Made by a program: the position numbers and the translations under genes. DNA of 64,000 nt from contig NZ_CP031599.1 in the NCBI RefSeq assembly GCF_008728195.1, forward strand, positions 124,001-188,000. Reading direction: 5' to 3'. Of the stretch, positions 16,187 to 29,371 are shown one piece after another; the stretch's first letter is position 1; the number at the start of each line of letters is the position of its first letter. The notes under the pieces were generated by a model. That model did no database searches and had not been told where the DNA came from. It saw nothing but the letters and a program-made list of their open reading frames with translations. This DNA is from Roseovarius indicus (GTDB lineage Bacteria; Pseudomonadota; Alphaproteobacteria; Rhodobacterales; Rhodobacteraceae).

Positions 16187-18481
16187 ATGTCGACCACCAC
16201 TCCACCTCGCGATCTTGCCGGCCGCTTCGGCGGGCAGGGGGCGTACGAGGCCGAAGCGCCTGCGCCCGCAACAATGTTCACCAGGCTGCCGGACGCGGAA
16301 CCGAACCTCCGGTCGGCCCTGTCCACGGCCATCACCCAACTGTCGGAGCTGGGACCCGCCGCCAAGGGCGCGCCCGTGCCGGCGGCCGTGGTCGCGGCCA
16401 GCCCCGGCGCGGGCAAGAGCCGGATCGCGCGAGAGCTGCTCGAAAACTTCGCCGGGGATAAGCCGGTGGTGTTTCACGCGCCGACCCTCGCGCTCTGCAA
16501 AGAGGCCGCAGATCATGCGCGTGAGATCGGCGGGACCGCGCATGTAATCCGTGGGCGTTTCGCGCCGGACCCGGCAGAGCCGGACAGGCAGATGTGCCGC
16601 AAATCGGCGTTGGTCGCCCGGGGGATCCGGCTGGGGCTCAATATTCGGGAGAGCTTTTGTTTCAACGGCGACGCGCGGTGCGACCAGGCAGAGAGCTGCG
16701 CCTGGCTGCGCCAGTTCGAGGCGGAGGAGGTGACCGGCCATCGTTACATGGCGACGAGCTATCTCGGTTATCCCGATCCGGATGAGTACGATGGCAGACT
16801 TCGCGTCGTTGACGAGGCATTCTGGGCGCAGCAGCTGTCCTTCGTGACGATCAGCATCGATGACTTCCGCCTGCCGCGCACTTTCCTGAGGCATCTCACC
16901 CGGCGCGGCCGGAAGGCACACAGCCGCATCAATGCCCATGCGGATTTGATCGGAGCAGCGCATGCGCTTGTCGATGCGCTCATTGCTGGAGGATCACCCT
17001 TGGACCTGCCGTACAGCGCCGACGAGTACCGAGCCTTCGCCCGCCTCGAATATTCCGCCAAGGCAGATATCCCGGCTCCGACGCCGGACGAGTCCGAGGA
17101 CCAGCAATCGCAGCTGCTCCAGCGTGCGGAGGATGCGCTGCGGTACGTCTCCCGGTACGCATCGGTCTGGACCTGCCTCGCCGACGCGAAGGAGGCGGGG
17201 CGACGGACACTCGAGCGACTGCGCCTCGTGAACGCGCATGGCCGGACCGCCATTCGCCTCTGCCGCAAGCACCTTTCGGAACATCGGCAACCGATGCTCC
17301 TGCTCGACGCCGATGCCGATCCGGAAATCCTCGGCGCGCTCGATATCGACCTTCAGCGGACTGCGCACATGACCCTGCGGCCCAATGCCGAGGTCGTGCA
17401 GGTCCACGACCGCCGCATGACGCATGGTAGCCTGCTGAAGGGCGCGAGACTGCGGGAAGACTGGCGCAGCGTGATCCGTCGTGAAGTGCTGAGTGACCGG
17501 GTAGGGCAGGGCGGGGGCGTGCTCGTTGGCGCCAGTCGCAAGGTGGTGATGCGGTTCTTTGCGGATGCCGGATACGATTTCGAGGGGCTCGCGGACGACG
17601 AGGCATCCCGACGCATGCTGGAGACACCTTTGCACGGCGCGCATTGGCTGTGGTTCGGCGGCCGGGCGCTCGGGACAAACCGATATCGCGATTTCTCGAC
17701 GGTGATCATCATCGGTCGCGAAGAGCTGCCGGTCGACGCGCTCGAGGATTACGGGCGGGCGCTGTGGGGGGACCGTGCCGAGGCCGATCTGGAGTTAGTC
17801 GACCCTGACGAAGCTGGCGCGTTGCGTCTGCCGGAGCAGGAGGTTCTCTACGAAATGTCGGATGGGAGCGCGATTGCCGTCAGCGTGCCCTGCCACCCGG
17901 ATCCGATGATCCGCCGGGTGCAGCTCCAGACGCGTGAGCTGGCGACCCGGCAGCTTGTCGAGCGCTTGCGGCTTGCACGGTCGGAGACTTGCAAACGCGT
18001 CATTCTCGGCTGCAACATGCCCGTCCCTGGGCTGCCCGTCGATGACCTTGTATCCTGGGCGGCGTTCTGTCCGAGCCGACCCGCCGCAGCATTGATTGAT
18101 GCCGTACTCGAGAAAGGCGGGGTCCGTTTGTCCGACGCGGGGCTTGCCGAGGACGCGCCCGGGGTCTTCCGGACACCCGACTCTGTCAAATCTTACCGGA
18201 AGCGGGCGGGGATCGACGCCTGCGCCATGCTCGGAACGCTGAGCCCCGCCCTGCGCCGTCAGATGCACATTATGTATCTCCAGGAGGACCGCCCCTACGC
18301 ACGCCTCTGCGAGGCGCTGGTCCTCGCCGGATCCGGCGAGGATGCCCGCCGCCGATCCGGGATGATCTGGGGTCCGCTCAAGCAGTGCTTCGGGGCGGGG
18401 GAGGAAGACACGAAAGGCGTGCGCTCCGATGCCGTAAATGCGGGCCACCGCATCGGCACGTCGACGGTGACGTTTTCGTAG
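16187..18481 (+). CDS. XPD/DinG-like putative iron-sulfur helicase of unknown role
   Basis: A 764-residue protein that I cannot assign to a named family. It has a P-loop (ASPGAGKSR, residues 71-79), then HAPTLALCKEAADHA like helicase motif Ia. Four cysteines follow at about 137, 158, 165 and 171 (QMCRKS, FCFNGDARC, ESCAW), then RYMATSYLGY and a DExx box RVVDEAF (209-212). The order P-loop, four Cys, NYHYL-like strand, DExH is that of the XPD/DinG Fe-S helicases. Later come LLLDADADPEILGAL, in the place of the helicase SAT motif, and a long C-terminal half without recognised domains. Codon use matches the island. It stands alone, with a degraded short gene downstream. Plasmid or phage replication, or defence, are possible roles. 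Confidence 0.6.
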   Translation: MSTTTPPRDLAGRFGGQGAYEAEAPAPATMFTRLPDAEPNLRSALSTAITQLSELGPAAKGAPVPAAVVAASPGAGKSRIARELLENFAGDKPVVFHAPTLALCKEAADHAREIGGTAHVIRGRFAPDPAEPDRQMCRKSALVARGIRLGLNIRESFCFNGDARCDQAESCAWLRQFEAEEVTGHRYMATSYLGYPDPDEYDGRLRVVDEAFWAQQLSFVTISIDDFRLPRTFLRHLTRRGRKAHSRINAHADLIGAAHALVDALIAGGSPLDLPYSADEYRAFARLEYSAKADIPAPTPDESEDQQSQLLQRAEDALRYVSRYASVWTCLADAKEAGRRTLERLRLVNAHGRTAIRLCRKHLSEHRQPMLLLDADADPEILGALDIDLQRTAHMTLRPNAEVVQVHDRRMTHGSLLKGARLREDWRSVIRREVLSDRVGQGGGVLVGASRKVVMRFFADAGYDFEGLADDEASRRMLETPLHGAHWLWFGGRALGTNRYRDFSTVIIIGREELPVDALEDYGRALWGDRAEADLELVDPDEAGALRLPEQEVLYEMSDGSAIAVSVPCHPDPMIRRVQLQTRELATRQLVERLRLARSETCKRVILGCNMPVPGLPVDDLVSWAAFCPSRPAAALIDAVLEKGGVRLSDAGLAEDAPGVFRTPDSVKSYRKRAGIDACAMLGTLSPALRRQMHIMYLQEDRPYARLCEALVLAGSGEDARRRSGMIWGPLKQCFGAGEEDTKGVRSDAVNAGHRIGTSTVTFS

Positions 18482-18489
18482 GAGGTTTT

Positions 18490-18900
18490 ATGTCTCATGC
18501 TGCGACCGATCCCGTTCGCCGTGGTGATATTGTCGCGTTCCGGGTCCCCCCTGTTTGAAAGGGATGGTGTACTACAAGTGCGCCTTTGTCGTTCTTGACG
18601 CTCCGGTATACGAGCGTCTACTCGATTGCGCCCCCTCGCCCCCGGCCCGTGCGAATACCGGTTTGAAAATCGACTCATTGCTGAGTTTTCCGCGTGTGAG
18701 ATCAATAGCGAAATTCGGCCGTTCTCGCGCGTCGGATCCGCGTCGTGCGACCCGACACCCGGTTTGAGGTCAGCGGGGCGGAAATCGTGGTGCTTCAACA
18801 TTTGGAGGAGGCGGAGCGGTTTGGTCTGCATCCGCGTGAAGGTGATTGGAGCCGCAGGGCAGAGGCCGTACCAGATCTTAGTCTACCCGCTCGTCAAGAG
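18490..18900 (+). pseudogene. Frameshifted remnant, possibly a PemK-like protein
   Basis: An ATG at 18490 with a good GGAGG site opens a frame (VRRGDIVAFRVPP) that stops at 18558 in a C-run. Neighbouring frames continue with plausible protein, CAFVVLDAPVYERL near 18580 and RFEVSGAEIVVLQHLEEAE near 18755-18810. RGDIVxxxxP followed by a VVLD strand is the opening pattern of PemK/MazF-type toxins, but this identification is weak. At least two frameshifts are needed to join the parts, so no intact protein is made. It directly follows the helicase gene, 8 bases after its stop. Confidence 0.4.
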
Positions 18901-19598
18901 GGCCGTCCGCCCCCCGGGCTTATGATCCGGCTTGTCACCCGTGCGTCGCACATGGCGCCCGAGGATCCTCAACCCGTGCGACTTTCAGGCGGCGCGGAAC
19001 CTCGCGGCGCTGGTCGGGAACAGCCGCCACGAACGGCTGCGCCAAGCAAGAACCTCATTGCAAACCATGCGTCGGCTCTTGTGCTTTCAGCGGCTAAGAT
19101 CACCCCGCAACACATGGGCGCTTCCTGAAGGGATCGGGCCCAGAACTCGAATTGCGAGCCGGCGCGGCGACGATGGCTCTGGGGCAGGCCCGTCATGTAC
19201 AGGACCACCAGAACCTATCGCGGAGAAAGGATGGAATTGTTGTGGGCGTCGGTTTCGAAAACCAGTGGCAGGGGGAGAACAGAAAGCAACCGAAAGCTAT
19301 CGCGCTCACTTTTGCTGGGTTAGTCGAGACTCGAGACCAGGCAAAATTTCCGCCCCGTTTCCATATGTGATCTCCCAAGGGTTGCCTCCGATCAAACAAG
19401 AGCGCCTGCCGGCGATCCGACGCCTTACTTTGAGATACCTGTGTGATTCGTGAATGGTCTGGGTTTCTCGACCTGTCTCACTCCGGCCCGCTCGACAGCG
19501 GTGCGACGGCCCCAACGGCGGGGACCAAGTTCAATCTTTCGTCTCAACCAGCGTGGCCAGCAAGAAAGCGGTAATTCCGACGTGACGAAACTTTCCCG
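18901..19598. other. Decayed stretch without an intact gene
   Basis: About 700 bases with only short, mutually overlapping open frames on both strands and no recognisable domain. It has the look of eroded coding DNA between the helicase region and the zinc-ribbon gene. No repeats or RNA signals stood out. Confidence 0.45.
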
Positions 19599-19910
19599 TC
19601 AAGGCCCGGAGCCTGTCGTTTTGGCTTGCCCAGACTCCAGGTCTCGCGGAGCCGCATCGCGCGCCGCCATGCTGAGGCGCAGTTGCTCACTAAAGACCTC
19701 ATCGTCGTAGAGGTCCAATTCGCTCAGGGGCAAGCCATCGTTCGTGCGCATGACTGTTTCGACTTCTGAATTGCACGCCCGACAGACCGCGACGTGGTCG
19801 TCGGCGACATATTCCAGCATCATGTCCTGGCTCTCCCAGTCCCAGATCGCTGTGGCGTAGAAATGAACGTCTTCGCTCCGGCACTGCTTGCAATGAAAGG
19901 TATTTTTCAT
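19599..19910 (-). CDS. Small zinc-ribbon protein, function unknown
   Basis: A 103-residue acidic protein. The first half is a two-knuckle zinc ribbon: FHCKQCRSED (Cys 7 and 10) and AVCRACNSEV (Cys 43 and 46), separated by an aromatic strand region (YATAIWDWESQDMM). The second half is charged and probably flexible. An AAGGATCACCCG ribosome site precedes the ATG at 19910. It could be a small DNA- or protein-binding adaptor. Its neighbours, decayed DNA and an IS3 remnant, give no functional clue. Confidence 0.65.
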   Translation of the reverse strand: MKNTFHCKQCRSEDVHFYATAIWDWESQDMMLEYVADDHVAVCRACNSEVETVMRTNDGLPLSELDLYDDEVFSEQLRLSMAARDAAPRDLESGQAKTTGSGP

Positions 19911-20034
19911 CGGGTGATCCTTCTTCTGAAAGTTGTTCCTTCCGAAGAGATGGTACGTTTCCTGAGGGTCAAAAACGCGTTTGGATATTTTCTCGGTGCC
20001 GATATTTCAGCCGCTTGAAAACACTGAATTTTTT

Positions 20035-20181
20035 GAGACGGTGGAGTGCCCCCACTGACGTGGTTCACCAACTGGGATAGAATTAGCCCGCAAATTGGAG
20101 GACCAGAGAATGGCTGGGAAGCGAGAGAAGCCAGAAGATATCGTATCGAAACTTCGGCAGATCGAAGTGCTGCAAGGGCAG
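20035..20181 (+). mobile_element. IS3-family remnant (left end and OrfA N terminus)
   Basis: An ATG at 20110 with GGAGG upstream opens MAGKREKPEDIVSKLRQ followed by IEVLQGQ, the standard start of IS3-family OrfA transposases (KPEDIVxKLRQxEVL). Family likeness ends at about 20181, where the thi operon flank begins. The preceding 75 bases (from about 20035) probably include the left terminal repeat. All of OrfB and the right end are gone. It marks the right border of the accessory island. Confidence 0.75.
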
Positions 20182-20260
20182 GTGAGGGCACAAGGTCGTA
20201 ATGCGCGGAAAGGGTGTCTTGAATGGTCATGGGGTTCTTTTCTTTAATGGCGGTTCTCCA

Positions 20261-21019
20261 TCACATGCAACGAGAGCACGACGCAACTCTTTCCGCATGG
20301 GACGGCTCGGCCGGGCCACGTTTCAGCCAGGTCTGCAAAAAATCCCGCGCCGCGGCGCAGGCGTCGGGCAGGGTCGCGCCTTTGGCCAGATGGCAGCCGA
20401 TGGCGGTGGCCAGGGTGCAGCCGGTGCCACGTCTGCGCATGTTTAACCGTTCGGCGCTGAACGCGCGGTGGCTGGCGCCGCTGAACAGATGGTCCGTGCA
20501 CGTTGCTCCTCGGCCATGCCCGCCCTTGATCAGGACAGCTTTTGCGCCACGGTCCTGCAGCCGGGCCGCCTGGGCCGGGACCGGCCCTGCGGGCAGGCCG
20601 CTGAGCGCCGCTGCCTCGCCAAAATTTGGAGTTAGCAGCGTCGCCAGCGTCAACACCCGCGCGATGCTCCTCTCCGGCGAAAGTGCTCCACCCGAACTCG
20701 ACGCGAGCACCGGATCGAGCACGATCGGGACGGCGCATTGGGCCAGTGCCTCGGCGACAGCGGCGGCGGTTTCCTCGGTCGCCAGCATGCCGATCTTGAC
20801 GACATCGGGGGGCGGGCCGGCAAACGCGGCTGCGATCTGTGCGGAAATCACATTGGCGGGCACGGCATGTATTGCGACAACCGCGTCATCCGTCTGCGCC
20901 GTCACGGCCGTGACCACGGGCAAGACCTGAACTCCCAGGTCGGCCGCGACGGACGCATCACGCGTGAGTCCGGCACCACCGCTGCTGTCGGTGCCCGCGA
21001 TGATCAGAAGGCGCTTCAT
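20261..21019 (-). CDS. thiD: Hydroxymethylpyrimidine/phosphomethylpyrimidine kinase
   Basis: A 252-residue ribokinase-fold kinase that phosphorylates HMP and HMP-P to HMP-PP for thiamine synthesis. Family motifs: IIAGTDSSGGAGLTRD at the N terminus, DVVKIGMLAT, IVLDPVLASSSGGAL, LLTPNFGEAAAL and the anion-hole RGTGCTLATAIGCHLAKG near the C terminus. The start at 21019 overlaps the thiF stop by four bases (ATGA). It is the last gene of the minus-strand thi operon and ends about 80 bases from the IS3 remnant. The length is normal for the family; no C-terminal ThiE or ThiN fusion is present. Confidence 0.95.
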   Translation of the reverse strand: MKRLLIIAGTDSSGGAGLTRDASVAADLGVQVLPVVTAVTAQTDDAVVAIHAVPANVISAQIAAAFAGPPPDVVKIGMLATEETAAAVAEALAQCAVPIVLDPVLASSSGGALSPERSIARVLTLATLLTPNFGEAAALSGLPAGPVPAQAARLQDRGAKAVLIKGGHGRGATCTDHLFSGASHRAFSAERLNMRRRGTGCTLATAIGCHLAKGATLPDACAAARDFLQTWLKRGPAEPSHAERVASCSRCM

Positions 21020-21987
21020 CCGAAGGCCTCTGCGACGAAGAGGGCCAGGTTGGTATGCCCCTGCCCGCTGAGTTTTGTCGCGGCGCGCCAAGCGCGTAGG
21101 CCGGTAGCGCAGCACAGCACGACGCGGCGGCCGAGCGCAGGCGGGACGCGATCCAGCGTCTCGACCACCAGCCGCCGGGCGCTGGCATGGGGCAGCGTGG
21201 GGGTTTCGGCCTCGTCCCGCAACTCTATGATCCGGTCCCGGGCGCTCAGCGACTGCCGCGCCACGAAGGGGAAGCTGAGTGCGGGCTCCGATGCCCCGAC
21301 AAAGGAAAACCCGCCGAGGCGCGTTGTCGTCATGTCAAGCGAGACGATCCGCCCCAGGGGCGAGGGCGAAGAATGGCCCAGCAGGATCTTGAGCACCATC
21401 TGTGCCTGCACCGCGCCGAGCGCGCCCACCACCGGTCCCATCACCCCGGCGGTGGCGCAGGTCGCACCGCTCCCCGGCGGATCGGGGAACACGGCGCGAA
21501 GCGAGGGCGCGTCGCCGCAAAACCCACCGGCATAGCCGCTCTGGCCCAGCACGCTGGCCGATACAAGCGGTACGGCGTGGGTCAGGCAGGTGTCCGAGAG
21601 CGCATAGGACACGGCAAAACTGTCCGCCGCGTCCACCACCACGTCCGCGCTTTTGACCAGCGCCGGCGCATTGGCCGGGTCGAGGTGCCGGATTGTCGGA
21701 TCGATCCGCAGATCGGGATGGGCGGCGCGGAGATGGTCGCGGGCGGCCAGGGCCTTGGGGCGGCCCAGATCGGCCATGCGGTAGAGCGGCTGGCGGTGCA
21801 GGTTGCTTTCCTCGACTGTATCGGGATCGACTAGGGTGATCCGCCCCACGCCCGCCCCGGCCAGATACTGCAGCACCGGACAGCCAAGCCCCCCGGCGCC
21901 CACGACGACGACATGCGCCCGGGCCAACCGTGCCTGTCCTTCCGCTCCGACTTCGGGCAGGACCATCTGGCGGGCGTAGCGGCTCAT
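21016..21987 (-). CDS. thiF: ThiF/MoeB-type adenylyltransferase with a rhodanese-like tail
   Basis: A 323-residue E1-like enzyme that adenylates the C terminus of ThiS before sulfur transfer. It has the nucleotide loop GAGGLGCPVLQYLAGAGVG, VDPDTVEESNLHRQ and VVDAADSF. The usual zinc-binding pairs are reduced: there is GATCATAGVMGP but no clear second CxxC. The last 60 residues resemble a rhodanese C-terminal half, with a CCATGLRAWRAA loop like CxxGxRA. This tail could supply the sulfur; the N-terminal half of the rhodanese module is absent. The start at 21987 overlaps the thiE stop by four bases. MoeB is an alternative name, but the operon position argues for thiamine. Confidence 0.88.
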   Translation of the reverse strand: MSRYARQMVLPEVGAEGQARLARAHVVVVGAGGLGCPVLQYLAGAGVGRITLVDPDTVEESNLHRQPLYRMADLGRPKALAARDHLRAAHPDLRIDPTIRHLDPANAPALVKSADVVVDAADSFAVSYALSDTCLTHAVPLVSASVLGQSGYAGGFCGDAPSLRAVFPDPPGSGATCATAGVMGPVVGALGAVQAQMVLKILLGHSSPSPLGRIVSLDMTTTRLGGFSFVGASEPALSFPFVARQSLSARDRIIELRDEAETPTLPHASARRLVVETLDRVPPALGRRVVLCCATGLRAWRAATKLSGQGHTNLALFVAEAFG

Positions 21988-22577
21988 CGGGTCGCCTCCA
22001 GCCACGCGAGCGTCCGCGCCTCGGGATCGGTGGATTGCCGAATATCGGTGACGACCGCCGCGCTGTCGGCACCGGCCGTGAAGACATCGGAGAGGCGCTC
22101 CGGCGTCAGTCCGCCGATGGCCACAAGCGGCGTCTCTCCGGCAGCCTCTTTCCATTGCCAGACCCGCTCGAGACCCTGCGGTTCCCATTTCATCTTCTTC
22201 AGACGTGTCGGATAGACCGGCCCGAGCGCCACATAGGCCGGATCATGCGACAGGGCTCGCTCCAGCTCGGTTTCGTCATGGGTCGACAGTCCATAGCGAC
22301 ATCCGGCCCGGTTCAGCGCCGCGAAATCCGCGCAATCCATATCCTCCTGCCCCAGGTGAACGAAGTCGCAGCCTTCATCGAGCGCGATGCGCCAATGGTC
22401 GTTGATCACAAGCTGCGCGCCATGGGCGGCACAGGTTCTCCGCGCGTGCCGGATCTGTGACCGGATATCGTCCGCAGGCCGGTCCTTGATGCGCAGCTGC
22501 ACAAGCCTGACACCAAGCGGCACCAGCCAGTCCAGCCAAGTGGTATCTTCCACGATGAGGTAAAAGCGGTCGATCAT
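21984..22577 (-). CDS. thiE: Thiamine-phosphate synthase
   Basis: A 197-residue TIM-barrel enzyme that joins HMP-PP and thiazole phosphate. Motifs seen: VQLRIKDRP at the pyrophosphate site, [47 protein letters not shown] and [11 protein letters not shown]. The ATG at 22577 overlaps the thiG stop by four bases. The protein is slightly short, as is usual for the ThiE of Rhodobacterales thi operons. The substrate-binding GPxxxT motif is present, so it should be active. Confidence 0.93.
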   Translation of the reverse strand: MIDRFYLIVEDTTWLDWLVPLGVRLVQLRIKDRPADDIRSQIRHARRTCAAHGAQLVINDHWRIALDEGCDFVHLGQEDMDCADFAALNRAGCRYGLSTHDETELERALSHDPAYVALGPVYPTRLKKMKWEPQGLERVWQWKEAAGETPLVAIGGLTPERLSDVFTAGADSAAVVTDIRQSTDPEARTLAWLEATR

Positions 22578-23341
22578 GCCAGCTCCGCCAGTCCGAGGAT
22601 CGGTGTCGAGGGCACCGCCATGGCGCGCCGGTCCATCGGGTCGGCGCGGAACCCGGCCCGTCCGGCCTCGACCGCCAGCGCCATGGCGCGGGCCATGCCC
22701 ACGGGGTCGCCGGCCTTGGCGACGGCGGTATTGAGCAGGATCGCGTCCATGCCCCGCTCCATCGCTTGTGTCGCATCCGATGGCCGCCCGATGCCTGCAT
22801 CGACGACCAGCGGCACCTCGGGAAAATGTGCCCGCATCGACCGCAGTGCGTCGGGATTGCGCAGGCCTTGGCCCGAGCCGATCGGCGCGCCCCAGGGCAT
22901 CAGAACCTCGCATCCCGCGTCCAACAGCTTTTCGCCGACGACGAGGTCATCGGTCGTGTAGGGAAACACCTTGAAGCCGTCCTCCAACAGGACGCGCGCC
23001 GCCTCGACGAGCGCGAAGACATCAGGCTGGAGCGTGTCGGAATGGCCGATCACCTCCAGCTTGATCCAGTCGGTATCGAACAGGTCCCGGGCCATCCGGG
23101 CGGTGGTCACCGCCTCCTGCGCCGAATGGCACCCGGCGGTGTTGGGTAGCAGGCGACAGCCGGTCTGGCGCAACACGTCAAAGAAGCCCGCGCCAGAACC
23201 ATCGGCGGTTTCACGGCGCAGCGAGACGGTCACGACCTCGGTGCCGCTGGCCTCGATCGCGGCCTGCAGAATGGCGGGAGACGGATATTGCGCCGTTCCC
23301 AGCAGCAGGGGCGAGGCGATTTCGGTGCCATAAAAACGCAT
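22574..23341 (-). CDS. thiG: Thiazole synthase
   Basis: A 255-residue TIM-barrel enzyme that makes the thiazole phosphate carboxylate from deoxyxylulose phosphate, dehydroglycine and ThiS thiocarboxylate. Motifs: [71 protein letters not shown] and [15 protein letters not shown]. The conserved Schiff-base Lys is in IKLEVIG. It lies 3 bases from thiS and overlaps thiE by four. Family length is normal. Confidence 0.96.
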   Translation of the reverse strand: MRFYGTEIASPLLLGTAQYPSPAILQAAIEASGTEVVTVSLRRETADGSGAGFFDVLRQTGCRLLPNTAGCHSAQEAVTTARMARDLFDTDWIKLEVIGHSDTLQPDVFALVEAARVLLEDGFKVFPYTTDDLVVGEKLLDAGCEVLMPWGAPIGSGQGLRNPDALRSMRAHFPEVPLVVDAGIGRPSDATQAMERGMDAILLNTAVAKAGDPVGMARAMALAVEAGRAGFRADPMDRRAMAVPSTPILGLAELA

Positions 23342-23510
23342 CGCTCACCCCCCCTGCATCGGTGCCAGCACTTCCAGCCGGTCGCCGTCTTTGAGTGTCG
23401 TCGCCTCGCGCGCCTCACGCGGCACGAAACGACCATTGAGGGCCGTCGCAATGGCGGCGCTGGTGAATCCGAGCTCGGTCAGCGCCGACGAAAGGGTCGC
23501 TCCGGCGATG

Positions 23511-27572
<4,062 letters not shown>

Positions 27573-27575
27573 TAG

Positions 27576-27674
27576 CTTCCTACGCCAGTATCAACTGGGT
27601 CAGGTTCTAAGGGTCGCATCACCGGGGTTCCCCCTGTCAGCCTCTCAGTCCCCTGGGCGGGACTCCCCTGCGTG
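27576..27674 (-). ncRNA. TPP riboswitch aptamer (THI element), separated from thiC
   Basis: On the minus strand the sequence holds the universal TPP aptamer marks in order: GGGGAGTCCC, CTGAGA (27648-27643) in the pyrimidine-sensing helix, a variable stem, ACCC-TTAGAACCTGA (around 27600-27615) and CTGGCGTAGGAA (27588-27577). The aptamer points toward thiC, but the IS630 element begins one or two bases past its 3' conserved core. The closing P1 helix is not obvious and is probably damaged. TTGACG at 27709-27704 may be the -35 of the original thi promoter. The aptamer identification is firm; its present function is doubtful. Confidence 0.88.
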
Positions 27675-27861
27675 AGTGCACAGGAACATGATCCGTGACC
27701 TGACGTCAAGAGGCGCCAGTCAGATGAAGAATTGGAGGTCTTGTCGCATTGCTAAACAAGACCCCAGCGAACCGCGTTGGGCTCTTCCCCCGCTGTTGCT
27801 CCTGCACGTTTCGGGGAGGCCCGGGTCTTGGGCATTGACCGGCCACTGTATGTTGAGCCGG
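27675..27861. other. Original thi promoter region, no gene
   Basis: About 190 bases between the TPP aptamer and the IS5-family remnant. On the minus strand TTGACG (27709-27704) is the best -35 candidate ahead of the aptamer. No open frame of interest was seen. Confidence 0.4.
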
Positions 27862-28556
27862 TCAGCCATAGAGGGTTCGGAACCGTACGCCTTTCCAGAG
27901 GTTCCAGCCCACGGCGGCAAGCACCGTCAGGGTTGCGCGTCTTCGCGAGCCCCAGAAAGCGTGTCCGGCCCAGACCTCAGTGGCGTTTCCAGTATCCGAA
28001 AAATGCCTCGACCCGGGTGCCCGTGACGTCGATCCCGAAAGTGCGCGCGATATCCTGCGGGCCGAGCCGCTTGTTGACCGAGTCGCTGCACCAGGTCGGA
28101 CATGCCCGTCTGCGCGACTGAGCGGGCTGAATAGGCCGCGTCGTCGCCCACCACCAGTCCCAGACCGCCCGCCGGCGGCCTCTGATCGTCAACTTCGCCG
28201 CCGACTCCGCCTTGGGGTCGCGGTCGTACCCGCTTTGCGCCGCCTCAACCACGTTCGCGATCCGACCCTCCGCGAGCACCACGCGGGCCTCCTCCAGCAT
28301 TGCCACGACCTCGGCCAGGACCGGCTCCAGCCGATCGCCCAGGCAGGCCCGGAATAGACCCAGTGTCGATGCCTCGGGCCCGCCTTAGTCCAGCTCCAGC
28401 CGGCAGAACTTGAGGAACAGAAGATCCCGCGCCAGCTGCGCGCTCAGCTTCAAGTCGCTCAGATTGCACCACAGTCCCGGGAGCCGCGCCGCAATTCGGG
28501 ACCAGCCGATCAGGTCCTCGGTATCGTCCAGCGCCCCCAACACGGGGCGCTCAAAC
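27862..28556 (-). pseudogene. IS5-family transposase remnant, multiply disrupted
   Basis: Minus-strand frames together read as an IS5/IS1182-type DDE transposase: GALDDTEDLIGWSRIAARLPG, LSDLKLSAQLARDLLFLKFC, RLELD, then an in-frame TAA (28387-28385), PEASTLGLFRACLGDRLEPV and EEARVVLAEGRI. AAYSARSV and DLVQRLGQ follow after a frameshift, then TRVEAFFGYWKRH and, after another shift, a C terminus GWNLWKGVRFRTLYG ending at 27862. Internal deletions shorten it. The N terminus is cut off exactly at the left end of the IS6 element. It is clearly dead. Confidence 0.75.
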
Positions 28557-29371
28557 GGCTTTGTCAGGTTGCAGGCCGCCGGATCGCCGGATAGCGAAGG
28601 GTCATGCTGAATCTGTCCGACCTGTCCCGCATCAAGGGCTTCCGATTTCCGCGTTCCGTGATCGGCTACGCTGTCTGGGCATATCATCGCTTCGCTCTCA
28701 GCCTCCGGGACGCCGAGGAACTGCTTGCCTCACGCGGGATCCGCGTTTCCTACGAGACCGTGCGGGACTGGGTCGCGCGCTTTGGCGGGCAGTTCGCCGC
28801 CCGGATCCGTCGCGAGCGCCCCAGCCCGGCGGACAAATGGCATCTCGATGAAGTCGTGATCTCGATCAAGGGCAAGAAGCACTGGCTCTGGCGGGCGGTC
28901 GACGCCAATGGCAATGGCGATGTGCTGGATATCCTGGTCCAGCCGCGTCGGAACACGAGCGCAGCCAAACGCTTCTTTCGAAAGCTGTTCCGGCGATGGG
29001 GCCAGCCGCGCGTGCTGGTCACGGACAAGCTCGGTTCCTACGCCGCGGCCAAAGCCGAGATCGCCCCCGGGATCGAACATCGTCAGCACAAGGGGTTGAA
29101 CAATCGGGCCGAAGCCTCGCACCGGCACACCCGGCGACGAGAGAAGATCATGGGGCGCTTCAAGTCCCCGGGTCAGGCGCAACGGTTCCTCTCAGCCCAC
29201 GATCAGATCGCCACCTTGTTCCGCCCGAAACGCCATCGCCTCTCCGCCCGGTCATACCGTCATGCGAGGTCTGACGCGTTCAGTCTTTGGGCCCGCCATG
29301 CCGCAGATCTGGCCGCCTGAAAACCGTGTTGGCGGATCGTAGCACTCAGGGCCAGGCAACCTGACAAAGCC
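28557..29371 (+). mobile_element. Complete IS6-family insertion sequence
   Basis: An 815-bp element bounded by perfect 16-bp inverted repeats, GGCTTTGTCAGGTTGC at 28557-28572 and its complement at 29356-29371, with one transposase gene between them. The 8 bases on the two sides differ, so no target duplication remains; this is usual when an IS6 copy has recombined or resolved a cointegrate. It interrupts IS5-family DNA on the left and IS30-family DNA on the right, which suggests a deletion joined two unrelated places through this element. Confidence 0.93.
28604..29320 (+). CDS. IS6-family transposase
   Basis: A 238-residue intact DDE transposase of the IS6/IS26 group. Family marks: GFRFPRSVIGYAVWAYHRF, LSLRDAEELLASRGI with the HTH VSYETVRDWV, then the catalytic residues in WHLDEVVI, VLVTDKLGSYAAA and LNNRAEASHRHTRRRE. 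The C terminus FLSAHDQIATLFRPKRH is standard. Length and motifs are complete, so it should be active and can form cointegrates with other copies. Confidence 0.95.
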   Translation: MLNLSDLSRIKGFRFPRSVIGYAVWAYHRFALSLRDAEELLASRGIRVSYETVRDWVARFGGQFAARIRRERPSPADKWHLDEVVISIKGKKHWLWRAVDANGNGDVLDILVQPRRNTSAAKRFFRKLFRRWGQPRVLVTDKLGSYAAAKAEIAPGIEHRQHKGLNNRAEASHRHTRRREKIMGRFKSPGQAQRFLSAHDQIATLFRPKRHRLSARSYRHARSDAFSLWARHAADLAA

